Shown piece after piece: positions 23,774 through 31,989 of a DNA stretch of 64,000 nucleotides. Below the pieces are notes generated by a model that had not been told where the DNA came from, searched no databases, and saw only the letters and a list, made by a program, of their open reading frames with translations. Position 1 is the first letter of the stretch; each line of letters opens with the position of its first letter. A program made the position numbers and the translations under genes. The DNA is from UBA1756 sp045222555 (GTDB lineage: Bacteria; Bacteroidota; Bacteroidia; Bacteroidales; WCHB1-69). The DNA is taken from contig JBGUYY010000117.1 of NCBI GenBank assembly GCA_045222555.1, forward strand, positions 1 to 64,000, in the 5' to 3' direction.

Positions 23774-24271
23774 TTATTTCTTTTTGACGTCCTTGTTGGT
23801 AGCGTACTGAATCTTCAGAGCGTTCTTTTTACGAAGGGCGAGTTTGAGCTGATTGACAGCCGTCATACGGGTTTTGTTGTCAATCTTCAGGTAGTAGGTA
23901 ATCTTGTCAGGATCCTGTTCTTTCAGCAAACTGGCGTCGCGGGAGCTCTGCACGAACTCGTCAACGGCTAATTTCAGACCTTCATCGGTGGTGGAGGTGG
24001 CCAGCTTGTCGTTGAACTGGATGGACACAGAGTTGTCGAGGAGGGCGGCACCCTGAACGGTAGGCTCTCCCATATAGACTGTATAGGAGTTCTTTTTGTC
24101 CAACTTCTGATATTCCGTAGCGGTCGGCGGGATGAATTTTACCTTTGCCTCGCTCTCACGCATGGTGGTAATCACCATGAAGAAGAAGAGGAACATGAAG
24201 ATAATATCGGACATGGAACCGGTGTTGATTTCCGGAGTCTCCTTTTTGCCGTTTTTTTTGAATCGTGCCAT
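23774..24271 (-). CDS. exbD: ExbD-family biopolymer transport protein
   Basis: 165 residues: a short cytoplasmic start, one membrane helix (about 22-42) with the conserved Asp in GSMSDIIFMFLFFFMV, and a periplasmic domain ending in a Lys-rich tail. ExbD works with ExbB to turn proton flow into movement of TonB-like partners. It is the last gene of a four-gene operon and lies 15 bases after a second, longer exbD. Confidence 0.9.
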   Translation of the reverse strand: MARFKKNGKKETPEINTGSMSDIIFMFLFFFMVITTMRESEAKVKFIPPTATEYQKLDKKNSYTVYMGEPTVQGAALLDNSVSIQFNDKLATSTTDEGLKLAVDEFVQSSRDASLLKEQDPDKITYYLKIDNKTRMTAVNQLKLALRKKNALKIQYATNKDVKKK

Positions 24272-24286
24272 AGTTGACAGTTTGGT

Positions 24287-24946
24287 TTAATTAGAACTTG
24301 ATTCTGAGATGTTCATCGGGATGGCCTTCTTGATGGCTTTCACCTTCTCTTTGTCAGACTCTTCCGCGCTTTCCTCCAGTACCTTGAACGATTTGCCGTA
24401 TTTCTCTTTAGAAAGCTCATCACGGAGCTTGTTAACGGCTCTTGACAATTCGTTATGTACTTTGATATAGGTTTCGTAGGTGGCGTAGTTCTGACACTCC
24501 AGCGAAATCACACCTTGGGTGACGGGATAGTCGCCGAAGTCAGCCTCTGCGATGGGAGTGCTTTTGGTATCCGGCAGGTCGGGTTCGTGACGGGCGTTGG
24601 CGAAAAATTCGTATGCAATCTCATGCAACTTGCTGATTTCACCGCCGTAGTTGGCAGCATTCGTGCTGTTCACGTCCGTTCTGTTGTCCGACAACATGAT
24701 CCAGTTGTTTTCCGTCCATTTCGCGCCTTCCACCATGACAATGTTCTTGTTGGTGACCTTGACGCGGAGCAGGTTCCTCGTGTTGATTTCAACATCAACC
24801 TGCGTGATATCCTTCGAATATTTCGGCAACTGGCGCATAATACCCTGGTCGCTGGAAATATTGGAGGTCAACAGGAAGAAAGTCAACAGCAGGAAGGAGA
24901 TGTCTGCCGACGAACTTGTATTTATCGATGGAACTTTACGAGCCAT
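24287..24946 (-). CDS. exbD: ExbD-family biopolymer transport protein (longer paralogue)
   Basis: 219 residues. The N-terminal helix (about 14-34) carries the conserved Asp15 in SSSADISFLLLTFFLL. The periplasmic part is about 55 residues longer than in the neighbouring ExbD and includes an Asn/Asp-rich loop and a charged helical region (about 165-200). Two unlike ExbD proteins beside one ExbB are common in Bacteroidetes and may form a mixed pair in the channel. It starts 5 bases after the unknown membrane protein gene. Confidence 0.88.
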   Translation of the reverse strand: MARKVPSINTSSSADISFLLLTFFLLTSNISSDQGIMRQLPKYSKDITQVDVEINTRNLLRVKVTNKNIVMVEGAKWTENNWIMLSDNRTDVNSTNAANYGGEISKLHEIAYEFFANARHEPDLPDTKSTPIAEADFGDYPVTQGVISLECQNYATYETYIKVHNELSRAVNKLRDELSKEKYGKSFKVLEESAEESDKEKVKAIKKAIPMNISESSSN

Positions 24947-24951
24947 GATGC

Positions 24952-25992
24952 TTATTTAAGTTTTTTGTTTTTGATGATGGTGCCGATAATCGGGGTGAAA
25001 ATCATACCGAGAATGGCCAAAGCCAGCATGACGTAGGTCATGTATGCACTTGCCTCAATGAATTTCCCGAGAGTTGGAGAAATAGACAATTTGGCGAAGA
25101 CGATGTTGTTGACATCGGGTTTGGCTATCAGGAAGCAGATCAGTCCGATAATGGCAAGGCCTCCCAAAATGATCAAGATGGTGTAAGAGTTCTTGAAGTC
25201 GGTGCATACACCAAAGATGATGAAGAAGACAATAGCAATACCAGCAATGGCGAACATAATGTAAATGATAGTGAATGAGTAGGAGAGGAGGGATTCGCTG
25301 GTCTTGTAGGTGGTGAAGTTGCCTTGGAATTTCGTAAGGGCGTTCTTCTTGCTCTCTTTATCGAAGGCACTGATTTTGAAGATACTGTCGGTAGCGGACT
25401 GGAGAGACTTGACGGCCTTCAGCTGATTTTCTTTGTCCAGCTGAGAGCTCTTGAACTGAGTGTATTGATCGGTCAGCTCTTCAGTGATATAAGAGTTCAA
25501 GTCTGCGTAGTTGTTCACTTTCTTAAAAGCGCCTACATACTCTTTGCCGAAGGTGAATTCATTGCCCTCGCCATTGACCGTCAGGCTGGTCATGTTGTGG
25601 GGGAAGTCTTTCTTGAATTCCGGGAAATCCTTTTCTTTCAAGGATTTGAGGATGTTCATGTAGCAGAAGAAATCTCTGGCCTGTGCCTCTTCGGTCTCGC
25701 AAACCACTTGGTTCTTCTCTACATACTGGTTGATCTCATTATACAGCTTGCCGGGTTTAGCAGCGGAGCCGATATCATCGATGTTGGCAGCAAGAAACTT
25801 GTCCAAAAGGGCCTTGCCTTCATCGAAGCTTTGCAGGGTTCCGATGGCCTTGTAGCTCGTCACATTCGCCTTCTCAACGTCAGAGGATTCGTTCTCAACG
25901 GAAGAACTCCAGAGACCTACAAAGAAGAATGCCAGAAGAATGGCTACGCCAGCGGCAGCAAAGATGATTATGTTGATGATTTTTCTAGTCAT
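24952..25992 (-). CDS. membrane protein of unknown function within the exbB-exbD operon
   Basis: 346 residues from the ATG at 25992; an upstream TTG at 26013 is less likely. One membrane helix near the N-terminus (about 5-25) is followed by about 200 polar residues, probably periplasmic and largely helical (many Lys/Glu, LLDKFLAANIDDIGS, FKKDFPHNMTSLTV). Three helices follow near 230-255, 260-282 and 315-338. I recognise no family. It lies between exbB and the two exbD genes, with a 57-base gap to exbB and a 5-base gap to exbD, so it probably belongs to the same energy-transducing complex. Confidence 0.75.
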   Translation of the reverse strand: MTRKIINIIIFAAAGVAILLAFFFVGLWSSSVENESSDVEKANVTSYKAIGTLQSFDEGKALLDKFLAANIDDIGSAAKPGKLYNEINQYVEKNQVVCETEEAQARDFFCYMNILKSLKEKDFPEFKKDFPHNMTSLTVNGEGNEFTFGKEYVGAFKKVNNYADLNSYITEELTDQYTQFKSSQLDKENQLKAVKSLQSATDSIFKISAFDKESKKNALTKFQGNFTTYKTSESLLSYSFTIIYIMFAIAGIAIVFFIIFGVCTDFKNSYTILIILGGLAIIGLICFLIAKPDVNNIVFAKLSISPTLGKFIEASAYMTYVMLALAILGMIFTPIIGTIIKNKKLK

Positions 25993-26049
25993 AATATTTC
26001 TTTTAAGATTCAAGGAATGATTAATGTTTCACTATCCGTTGAAGCTCAA

Positions 26050-26898
26050 TTATTTCTTGTTGTATTTGGTCATCATATCCATGAATTCGATGGTAGCCGT
26101 CTCCATGTTGTTGACGATGGCGTCAATACGAGAAAGAATGTAGTTGTAGAACAACTGAAGGATGATAGCGGTAATCAAACCGAACACAGTGGTCAAAAGA
26201 GCAACCTTCATACCACCTGCCACAACGGTCGGGCTGATGTCACCTTGTTTCTCGATATCATCGAATGCCTGCACCATACCGAGCACAGTACCCATAAAAC
26301 CGAGTGACGGGCCCCATGCCATGAAAAGGCCGATCCAGGTGAGGTTCTTCTCCAATTTGCCGACGGCCACACCGCCATGAGCAACCACTGCCTTCTCAAC
26401 AGATTCCATACCCTCATCGTAGTGGGAAAGACCCTGGAGGAATACGGTGGCAACCGGACCTCTCACATCCTTGCAAACGTCTTTTGCCTTGGCAACACCA
26501 CCCTCGTTAAGAGCAGCATCCAACTTGGCTAAAAGCTTGCTGGCGTTGACATTGGAAAGGTTGAGGTAGAAAATACGTTCGATAGAGAATGCTATACCTA
26601 AGAGCAAACTGATCAAAACGCAGGTCATCCACAGAGGACCACCTTCTGCGAATTTGGTCTTCAAGGTGGAGTGCAAGGAAGTGCCAGCAGCCGTGCTGTT
26701 GTCTTCAATGCTCGGATTCTCAACCTGCTTCACCTCTGCCGTCGTTTCAGCAGGAGTTTCTTCAGCGGGAGCCTGCTCCTCTACTTTGGTCTCTTCTTTG
26801 GCACCTTTGGTTGTATTGGCTTTTTGAGCCCAAGACATTGAGGTCATGCCGAAAGCCATGATGCTAAAAACCGTGAATAGTGCAATCAGTTTTTTCAT
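26050..26898 (-). CDS. exbB: ExbB/TolQ/MotA-family proton channel protein
   Basis: 282 residues. An N-terminal signal-like helix (about 5-24) and a Glu/Pro/Ala-rich linker (about 30-75) precede the MotA/TolQ/ExbB core. The core has three membrane helices: WMTCVLISLLLGIAFSIERI, then WIGLFMAWGPSLGFMGTVLGM and LLTTVFGLITAIILQLFYNY. The GTVxGM and threonine-bearing last helix are the channel signature. ExbB pentamers surround ExbD dimers in the inner membrane. The long N-terminal extension is typical of Bacteroidetes. First gene of the operon. Confidence 0.93.
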   Translation of the reverse strand: MKKLIALFTVFSIMAFGMTSMSWAQKANTTKGAKEETKVEEQAPAEETPAETTAEVKQVENPSIEDNSTAAGTSLHSTLKTKFAEGGPLWMTCVLISLLLGIAFSIERIFYLNLSNVNASKLLAKLDAALNEGGVAKAKDVCKDVRGPVATVFLQGLSHYDEGMESVEKAVVAHGGVAVGKLEKNLTWIGLFMAWGPSLGFMGTVLGMVQAFDDIEKQGDISPTVVAGGMKVALLTTVFGLITAIILQLFYNYILSRIDAIVNNMETATIEFMDMMTKYNKK

Positions 26899-27208
26899 AA
26901 TACTGTTCTAATTTGATTAATAATTTTTATTTTTCCTTTTGTTTTTTATCAATAAAAAGAGCGGAGAGATAGGGATTCGAACCCTAGAAACGCTTTCGGC
27001 GTTTACACACTTTCCAGGCGTGCGCCTTCGACCACTCGGCCATCTCTCCGAAGCTGCAATTTTTGCGGCGGCTAAATTACAAAAAATTATTTTATCCCAG
27101 CCCCCGCAATAATTTTTTTTATTTATTTCAAATTTTTCTTTTAAAATATTGGAAATGAAATAATTATTTAAGCAGCTTTATAGTAGTGTCCTGTTCTTGT
27201 TTCGGTGT
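26899..27208. other. 310-base gap holding one tRNA gene
   Basis: Apart from tRNA-Ser (26962-27049) this AT-rich gap shows no open frame or strong hairpin. No exact TAnnTTTG element for exbB is seen between 26899 and 26961, so exbB may be read from a promoter upstream of the tRNA. CTAAATTA at 27073-27080 (TAATTTAG on the minus strand) is a one-mismatch candidate. Confidence 0.5.
26962..27049 (-). tRNA. tRNA-Ser (anticodon GGA)
   Basis: An 88-base class II tRNA on the minus strand. Acceptor arms GGAGAGAT / ATCTCTCC are followed by G as discriminator. The D arm contains GGCCGAGTGGTCGAAGGC. The anticodon loop in CGCCTGGAAAGTG reads GGA. The long variable arm is built on AACGCCGAAAGCGTT, and the T arm is GGGTTCGAATCCC. 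The long variable arm and GGA identify serine (codons UCC/UCU). Confidence 0.96.
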
Positions 27209-28459
27209 TTAATCCAAACTGTTGGAAATATACTCGGTTAATTTTCCCAAACAGGTGACATAACTGCCGAACTCGTTGTCGTACCATCCCAGTATTTTGG
27301 CATGGGTGACAGGGATGTTGATTTCGGGCAGGTTGGTGAGGTGCATCGACTCCAAAATCTCGGTGGGAATCTTGAGGAAACCGGTGCGGGTGTGGATCTC
27401 ATTGCCCTCAATGGTGATGGCTGCGGGCATGCCGAGCAGGTCCATCGGCACATTCTGTTTCATCGAGAAGTTGAGGAGGTCTTTCTGGTCGCCAGCAGCG
27501 GCACGGCGGTAGATGTCACGGATATAGTCGCCCGAGATGTACGGCACCCCCTGCGCGTTCATGCGCGAGCTGAAGGTGATGTTGAGGGTGATGAGCGACA
27601 CCGACGGAGTGGGGATGCGGATGGAGTCGGCCATGAAGCCAAAGTGCACCACCTCGGGAAGCACCTTCTCCAATGTCTTGGCAGCTCCGGTGGATGACAA
27701 TATTATATTGTTGAACACCGAGCGGTTTTTGCGCAGGTCGGAAGCCCCAGCAGACGGTACTGCGTCGAGCACGCTCTGTGTGTTGGTGGCCGCATGCACG
27801 GTGGAAAGGGAGGCGGTGAGTACATGGCAAGCCTCCGGGTCCTCTAACAACGGCTTGATCATGTGCGCCAGACCAGTGGTCGTACAGCTCGCCGCAGAAA
27901 TCACCTTGTGCTTCGAGGGGTCGAAGTTGGTGTGGTTGATGCCGTAAATCAACGTCGGGGTGTCGGTGGCATCAAAGTCAGTCTGCTTGATTTTGAAAGG
28001 AGCGCTGGCAATCACGTGCTCGGCACCGCCAGCCAAGTGGCCTACGATACTGCCCTTGCCGTCGTTGTCCGGCAGCGACGGGTCGAGGAATTTGCCCGTG
28101 CAATCGACAACCACCCGCACGCCTTCAGCCTTCCAGTTGATGTTGTGGGGGTTGCGTTCGGTCATCAGCACCTTCACCGGCAGACCGTCGATCTCCACGA
28201 TGTGCTGGTCTCTGTCAACGATTTCAACCTTGCACCGTTTTCCAGCACGGCCGTACAGGAAGAAGCTCAGACTTCCGTAAGTGGAGTCGGTGGTGAGCGA
28301 CTGTACGAGGTCTTCAAGGTTCTTGCCCACCTCACGTCCCACGTTGAGGACGATGCCGTCGAACTTGCGCGACAGCAGGTGGTGCCACAGGGTTAACTTT
28401 CCGATACGTCCGGCACCGTTGATGCCGAGAAGTTTCTTTTGCTGCAGAATGATGTTCAT
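27209..28459 (-). CDS. gap: divergent glyceraldehyde-3-phosphate dehydrogenase
   Basis: 416 residues, about 80 longer than standard GAPDH. The NAD-binding motif reads LGINGAGRIGKLTL (usually NGFGRIG). The catalytic Cys192 sits in SAASCTTTGLAH, where classic enzymes have SNASCTTN. STVHAATNTQSVLD holds the catalytic His, and SSTGAAKTLEKVLPE and GWYDNEFGSYV are well kept. The extra length lies mostly before the active site. The substitutions next to the nucleophile suggest changed substrate or cofactor use, or a paralogue beside a standard Gap elsewhere in the genome. Enzyme family certain; glycolytic role likely but unproven. Confidence 0.85.
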   Translation of the reverse strand: MNIILQQKKLLGINGAGRIGKLTLWHHLLSRKFDGIVLNVGREVGKNLEDLVQSLTTDSTYGSLSFFLYGRAGKRCKVEIVDRDQHIVEIDGLPVKVLMTERNPHNINWKAEGVRVVVDCTGKFLDPSLPDNDGKGSIVGHLAGGAEHVIASAPFKIKQTDFDATDTPTLIYGINHTNFDPSKHKVISAASCTTTGLAHMIKPLLEDPEACHVLTASLSTVHAATNTQSVLDAVPSAGASDLRKNRSVFNNIILSSTGAAKTLEKVLPEVVHFGFMADSIRIPTPSVSLITLNITFSSRMNAQGVPYISGDYIRDIYRRAAAGDQKDLLNFSMKQNVPMDLLGMPAAITIEGNEIHTRTGFLKIPTEILESMHLTNLPEINIPVTHAKILGWYDNEFGSYVTCLGKLTEYISNSLD

Positions 28460-28485
28460 ATTTAATGATGTTTGGTTTCGCGGTG

Positions 28486-28516
28486 CAAAAATACAAAATT
28501 GTTATCAGTTGGCAAA
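28486..28516 (-). promoter_or_regulatory. -33/-7 promoter of gap
   Basis: On the minus strand TTTG (28513-28516) and TATTTTTG (28486-28493) are spaced by 19 bases, the best spacing for the Bacteroidetes primary sigma factor. The -7 element lies 26 bases before the ATG at 28459. Confidence 0.75.
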
Positions 28517-28547
28517 GTGTCGGACACCTTTTTTACAGATATTGTGG

Positions 28548-29639
28548 TCAAGCTCCCACCAGACGGTACTTTTTCCCTGGTGCGCAGGTCACCACCCCCT
28601 TCAGTTCGAGTTGCAGGAGCAGCGAGGCCAGCTTGGAGGGCGTGTGCTGGGGGAAAGCTGCCGACAGGTCGTCAATCAGGATGTCGGGATGCTCGGCGAT
28701 AAGGTCGCAAATTGGCTGCTCCTCCTCCGACAGATCCACGAACAGACTGCGCTGCACAAACTTGGGCGCTTCGAGGTCCCATCCCATCAGTTCGGCTACA
28801 TCGGCGCCGGAAGTGACGATGGCGGCGATGTTTTTGCGGATAAGGGCATGGCAGCCGCTCTGGGTGGGGGAAAGGATGCTGCCCGGCACGGCAAAAACGT
28901 CTCGGTTGTACGAGTGCGCGATGTGCGCCGTGATGATGCTTCCGCCCTTCTCGGCTGTCTCCATCACGATGGTAGCATCGGTCATGCCGGCGATGATGCG
29001 GTTGCGCTGGGGAAAGTTCTGACGATCGGGCTTGGTCTTGGAGGTGAATTCCGACACGATGGCGCCGCCTCTCTCTGCGATGCGATGCGCCAGCCGCTCG
29101 TTGCAGTCTGGGTAGATGGTGGCGAGGCCGCTGCCCAACACGGCCACGGTCTTCAGTCCGCTCTCTAACGATTGCTCGTGGGCCACGGTGTCCACCCCGC
29201 GCGCAAGGCCGCTCACTACGCACACATCATACTGCGCCAGCTCTTCGATGATTTTGCGCGTCACCTCCTTCCCGTATGGCGAAATGTTGCGCGTGCCTAC
29301 CACGGCCACCATCTTCGACTCGTTGAAGGCGGGCGTTCCTTTATAATAAAACATGTAGGGAGCATCCGGACACCCGTTCAGCCGTTTCGGATAATCTGGA
29401 TCTCCGATGCAACAGACATGGATGTGGTTTCTCTCAATCCATTCCAGCTCTTTTTCTGCTAATCGACGGCTTTCGTCGGTCAGCTTGGGCAAAGTTACCC
29501 GAGCCCCCAACGGCGACTTTAGGCCGTGGGCGGCAAAAAGGGCAGTGGCGCTGCCAAAGTGCAGGAAGAGTTTTTTGATGACAGTGGGCCCGGGATGAGG
29601 CTGGAACTGAAGCGCAAGGCGAAGCAATAATTCTGACAT
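28548..29639 (-). CDS. dprA: DNA-processing protein DprA
   Basis: 363 residues from the ATG at 29639; a longer frame from 29705 would reach back into the spacer towards pepT. An N-terminal helical domain (about 1-75) precedes the Rossmann-like core (about 80-290) with VAVVGTRNISPYGKEV, VSGLARGVDTVAHEQSL, TVAVLGSGLATIYP and FPQRNRIIAGM. A small C-terminal winged-helix-like domain (about 300-360) follows. DprA binds incoming single-stranded DNA and loads RecA during transformation, though it is kept in many species not known to be competent. It lies 46 bases downstream of pepT, on the same strand. Confidence 0.94.
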   Translation of the reverse strand: MSELLLRLALQFQPHPGPTVIKKLFLHFGSATALFAAHGLKSPLGARVTLPKLTDESRRLAEKELEWIERNHIHVCCIGDPDYPKRLNGCPDAPYMFYYKGTPAFNESKMVAVVGTRNISPYGKEVTRKIIEELAQYDVCVVSGLARGVDTVAHEQSLESGLKTVAVLGSGLATIYPDCNERLAHRIAERGGAIVSEFTSKTKPDRQNFPQRNRIIAGMTDATIVMETAEKGGSIITAHIAHSYNRDVFAVPGSILSPTQSGCHALIRKNIAAIVTSGADVAELMGWDLEAPKFVQRSLFVDLSEEEQPICDLIAEHPDILIDDLSAAFPQHTPSKLASLLLQLELKGVVTCAPGKKYRLVGA

Positions 29640-29685
29640 GGTTTTAGTGTTGGAAGTTAATGAGTTAGGGGAGGAGAAAGGGAGT

Positions 29686-30918
29686 TTACCACGCCTGTCC
29701 GCCACCCACTTTTTCTATCATCTTGACAATGACCTCCGTGGCCTTGACCATGGATTCCAGCGGTACATACTCGTATTTGCCGTGGAAGTTGTGGCCGCCG
29801 GCGAAGATGTTGGGGCAGGGAAGCCCTTTGAAGGAGAGGTTGGCGCCGTCGGTGCCGCCACGGATGGGCTGCACAATGGGCTTCACCCCGACCTCTTCCA
29901 TGGCTTTCTCCGCCAAGGTGACGATATGGAAAACAGGTTCCACCATCTCGCGCATGTTGTAGTACTGGTCTTTAAGCTCGCAGGTGATGCGCTCGCCGTA
30001 CTTTTCGTTCAGGTAGCGGGTGATGTTCAGCATGAAGTTCTTCTTCTCCTCGAATTTGGCGCGGTCGTGGTCGCGGATGATATAGGTGAGGGTGGCGTTC
30101 TCTACCGTGCCCTCCATGTGGACGAGCAGGTAGAAGCCTTCGTAATCTTGCGTGTACTGGGGCTTCTGGGCTTCCGGCAGCATGCTGTTGAACTCCATGG
30201 CAATCAGCTGGGCGTTCACCATTTTGTTTTTGGCATAGCCGGGGTGGATGTTGCGTCCCTGTATCTTGATGTTGGCACTGGCGGCGTTGAAGTTCTCATA
30301 CTCCAGTTCGCCAATAGCTCCGCCGTCCATCGTGTAGGCAAAGTCGCAGCCGAATCCTTTGACATCGAAATATTTGACACCTTGTCCGATTTCTTCATCC
30401 GGGGTAAAGCCCACGCGGATTTTGCCGTGCTTGATTTCGGGATGTGCCAGCAGATATTCCATGGCGGTCACGATTTCGGCGATACCGGCTTTGTCATCGG
30501 CTCCCAGCAGGGTTTTGCCGTCGGTCACCAACATCGTTTGTCCGGCATAGTCGGCCAGCTCGGGGAAGTCGGTGAGGGTCAGGGCAGTGTTGCTTTCCGC
30601 ATCCAGCAGGATGTCCTTCCCATCGTAGTTCTCGATGATGCGTGGTTCTTTTGCGCCGGGCATGTCGGGGGCCGTGTCGAAGTGGGCAATGAAGCCGATA
30701 ACCGGCAGCTCCAAATCGCAGTTGGCCGGCAGGGTGGCCGTTACATAGCCGTATTCGTCTTTCTTCACTTCCGAAAGACCGATGCGTTTCAGCTCTTCCA
30801 CGAGGAAGTCGCCGAAGACAAGCTGATTGGGTGTGCTCGGATAGGTGGTGGAATTTTCATCAGAGGTGGTGGCGATGGCCATGTAGCTGGAAAACCGCTG
30901 TAAAAGTGTCTGTTTCAT
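29686..30918 (-). CDS. pepT: peptidase T (tripeptide aminopeptidase)
   Basis: 410 residues from the ATG at 30918, the normal length of PepT. A frame starting at 30984 would overlap the promoter. This M20 metallopeptidase removes N-terminal residues from tripeptides in the cytoplasm. Zinc-site motifs are GFIAHFDTAPDMPG, LLGADDKAGIAEIVTAMEYL, GFTPDEEIGQGV, YTMDGGAIGELEYENF and the late GGHNFHGKYEYVPL. The dimerisation domain is inserted at about 205-310. Confidence 0.96.
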   Translation of the reverse strand: MKQTLLQRFSSYMAIATTSDENSTTYPSTPNQLVFGDFLVEELKRIGLSEVKKDEYGYVTATLPANCDLELPVIGFIAHFDTAPDMPGAKEPRIIENYDGKDILLDAESNTALTLTDFPELADYAGQTMLVTDGKTLLGADDKAGIAEIVTAMEYLLAHPEIKHGKIRVGFTPDEEIGQGVKYFDVKGFGCDFAYTMDGGAIGELEYENFNAASANIKIQGRNIHPGYAKNKMVNAQLIAMEFNSMLPEAQKPQYTQDYEGFYLLVHMEGTVENATLTYIIRDHDRAKFEEKKNFMLNITRYLNEKYGERITCELKDQYYNMREMVEPVFHIVTLAEKAMEEVGVKPIVQPIRGGTDGANLSFKGLPCPNIFAGGHNFHGKYEYVPLESMVKATEVIVKMIEKVGGGQAW

Positions 30919-30991
30919 TATGGTAACTATTTGTAATTTTGTTAAATACGTTTTATGAATGCCGAGGAAATTCCCTTGAGGCAACAGGGTG

Positions 30992-30999
30992 CAAAGATA
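30992..30999 (-). promoter_or_regulatory. -7 element of pepT
   Basis: TATCTTTG on the minus strand, 73 bases before the ATG at 30918. The following dprA gene probably shares this promoter. Confidence 0.5.
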
Positions 31000-31056
31000 G
31001 GATTTTTTTCTTAAATTTCAGATAAAGCTAACTCTTTTTTGATTTTTTTTCCAAAA

Positions 31057-31088
31057 CTTGTAGAATCCCACGAATTATTGTATATTTG
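31057..31088 (+). promoter_or_regulatory. -33/-7 promoter of uspA
   Basis: CTTG (31057-31060) and TATATTTG (31081-31088) are 20 bases apart. The -7 element is an exact TAnnTTTG match, 37 bases before the ATG at 31126. Confidence 0.7.
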
Positions 31089-31125
31089 CAAGCGAAATTT
31101 CAGACAAATCTAAACATTAAATATT

Positions 31126-31971
31126 ATGAAGAATATTGTTGTGGGGATTGACTTCTCCGAAAATTCAGAAAATGCTCTGCGTCATGCAATAGCAGTCGCT
31201 TTGAAATCAAAGGGTGTCCTTCATGTGGTATGGGTGAAGACCCCGACGGCCAGTACTAAACTTGATGTTGCCAACGAAGACGACATGATGACCAAAGCCC
31301 ACGCTCGTCTCGACGAGATGGTGAAATGGGCTCGTGCCGAAGCGCCCAAACTCGTGATTCAACCGGTTATCTTGGAAGGTAAGGCATACGTGAAACTCAC
31401 CCAGTACGCCACCAACCTCCCCGACTCTCTCCTCGTCATCGGTTCGCACGGTGCCTCCGGTTTCGAAGAGATGTTCATCGGTAGCAACACCATGAAGGTA
31501 GTGGGTACCACCAAAATTCCCGTGCTGATTATCGGTCACAATGTCAATGTGAAGCGCGACCTTACCAAGATTCTGGTTCCCGTGGATACCAGTTTCGAGA
31601 CGTTGCAGAAAATCAAACCCGCTGCTCAGATCGCCAGCCTCTTCTCCGCCAAGATTTCCTTACTGGGACTTTGCGACGATAAGTATCCGGATGAAAAACA
31701 TGTCATCGGGGTGCAGCTGAACCATGCCGCCGGTATGTGCGATGTGGCCAACGTGCGTTACGACGCCGCTACCCTCGAAGTGAGGGGCGATGTGCCGACT
31801 GCCGTTGTGGAATGGGCCAAGAAAGAGGATATCAACCTGATCGTCATCATGCGTGAAGACGAAGACGATATCACCTCCTTCTGGTTGGGTAGCACCACCC
31901 GTCAGCTGATGAATCAGTCGCCGATGCCGCTGCTTGTTATCCCCAACGTGATGCATTCCCCGATTGCCTAA
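31126..31971 (+). CDS. tandem-domain universal stress protein
   Basis: 281 residues with two UspA domains. The first (about 1-145) starts IVVGIDFSENSENALRHA and ends VIGSHGASGFEEMFIGS with a VVGTTKIPVLIIG strand. The second (about 148-281) starts ILVPVDTSFETLQKI and ends FWLGSTTRQLMNQSPMPLLVIP. The first domain keeps the G-x2-G-x9-GS/T pattern of ATP-binding members; the second is degenerate. Cytoplasmic; thought to help survival under stress. The C69 dipeptidase gene begins 18 bases downstream. Confidence 0.93.
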   Translation: MKNIVVGIDFSENSENALRHAIAVALKSKGVLHVVWVKTPTASTKLDVANEDDMMTKAHARLDEMVKWARAEAPKLVIQPVILEGKAYVKLTQYATNLPDSLLVIGSHGASGFEEMFIGSNTMKVVGTTKIPVLIIGHNVNVKRDLTKILVPVDTSFETLQKIKPAAQIASLFSAKISLLGLCDDKYPDEKHVIGVQLNHAAGMCDVANVRYDAATLEVRGDVPTAVVEWAKKEDINLIVIMREDEDDITSFWLGSTTRQLMNQSPMPLLVIPNVMHSPIA

Positions 31972-31989
31972 TTAAATCATTCTTTTATT

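Noticed and set aside
29638..30903. 421-codon plus-strand frame opposite pepT
   Set aside because: PepT is unmistakable on the minus strand. The other frame is a His/Val/Gly-rich shadow.
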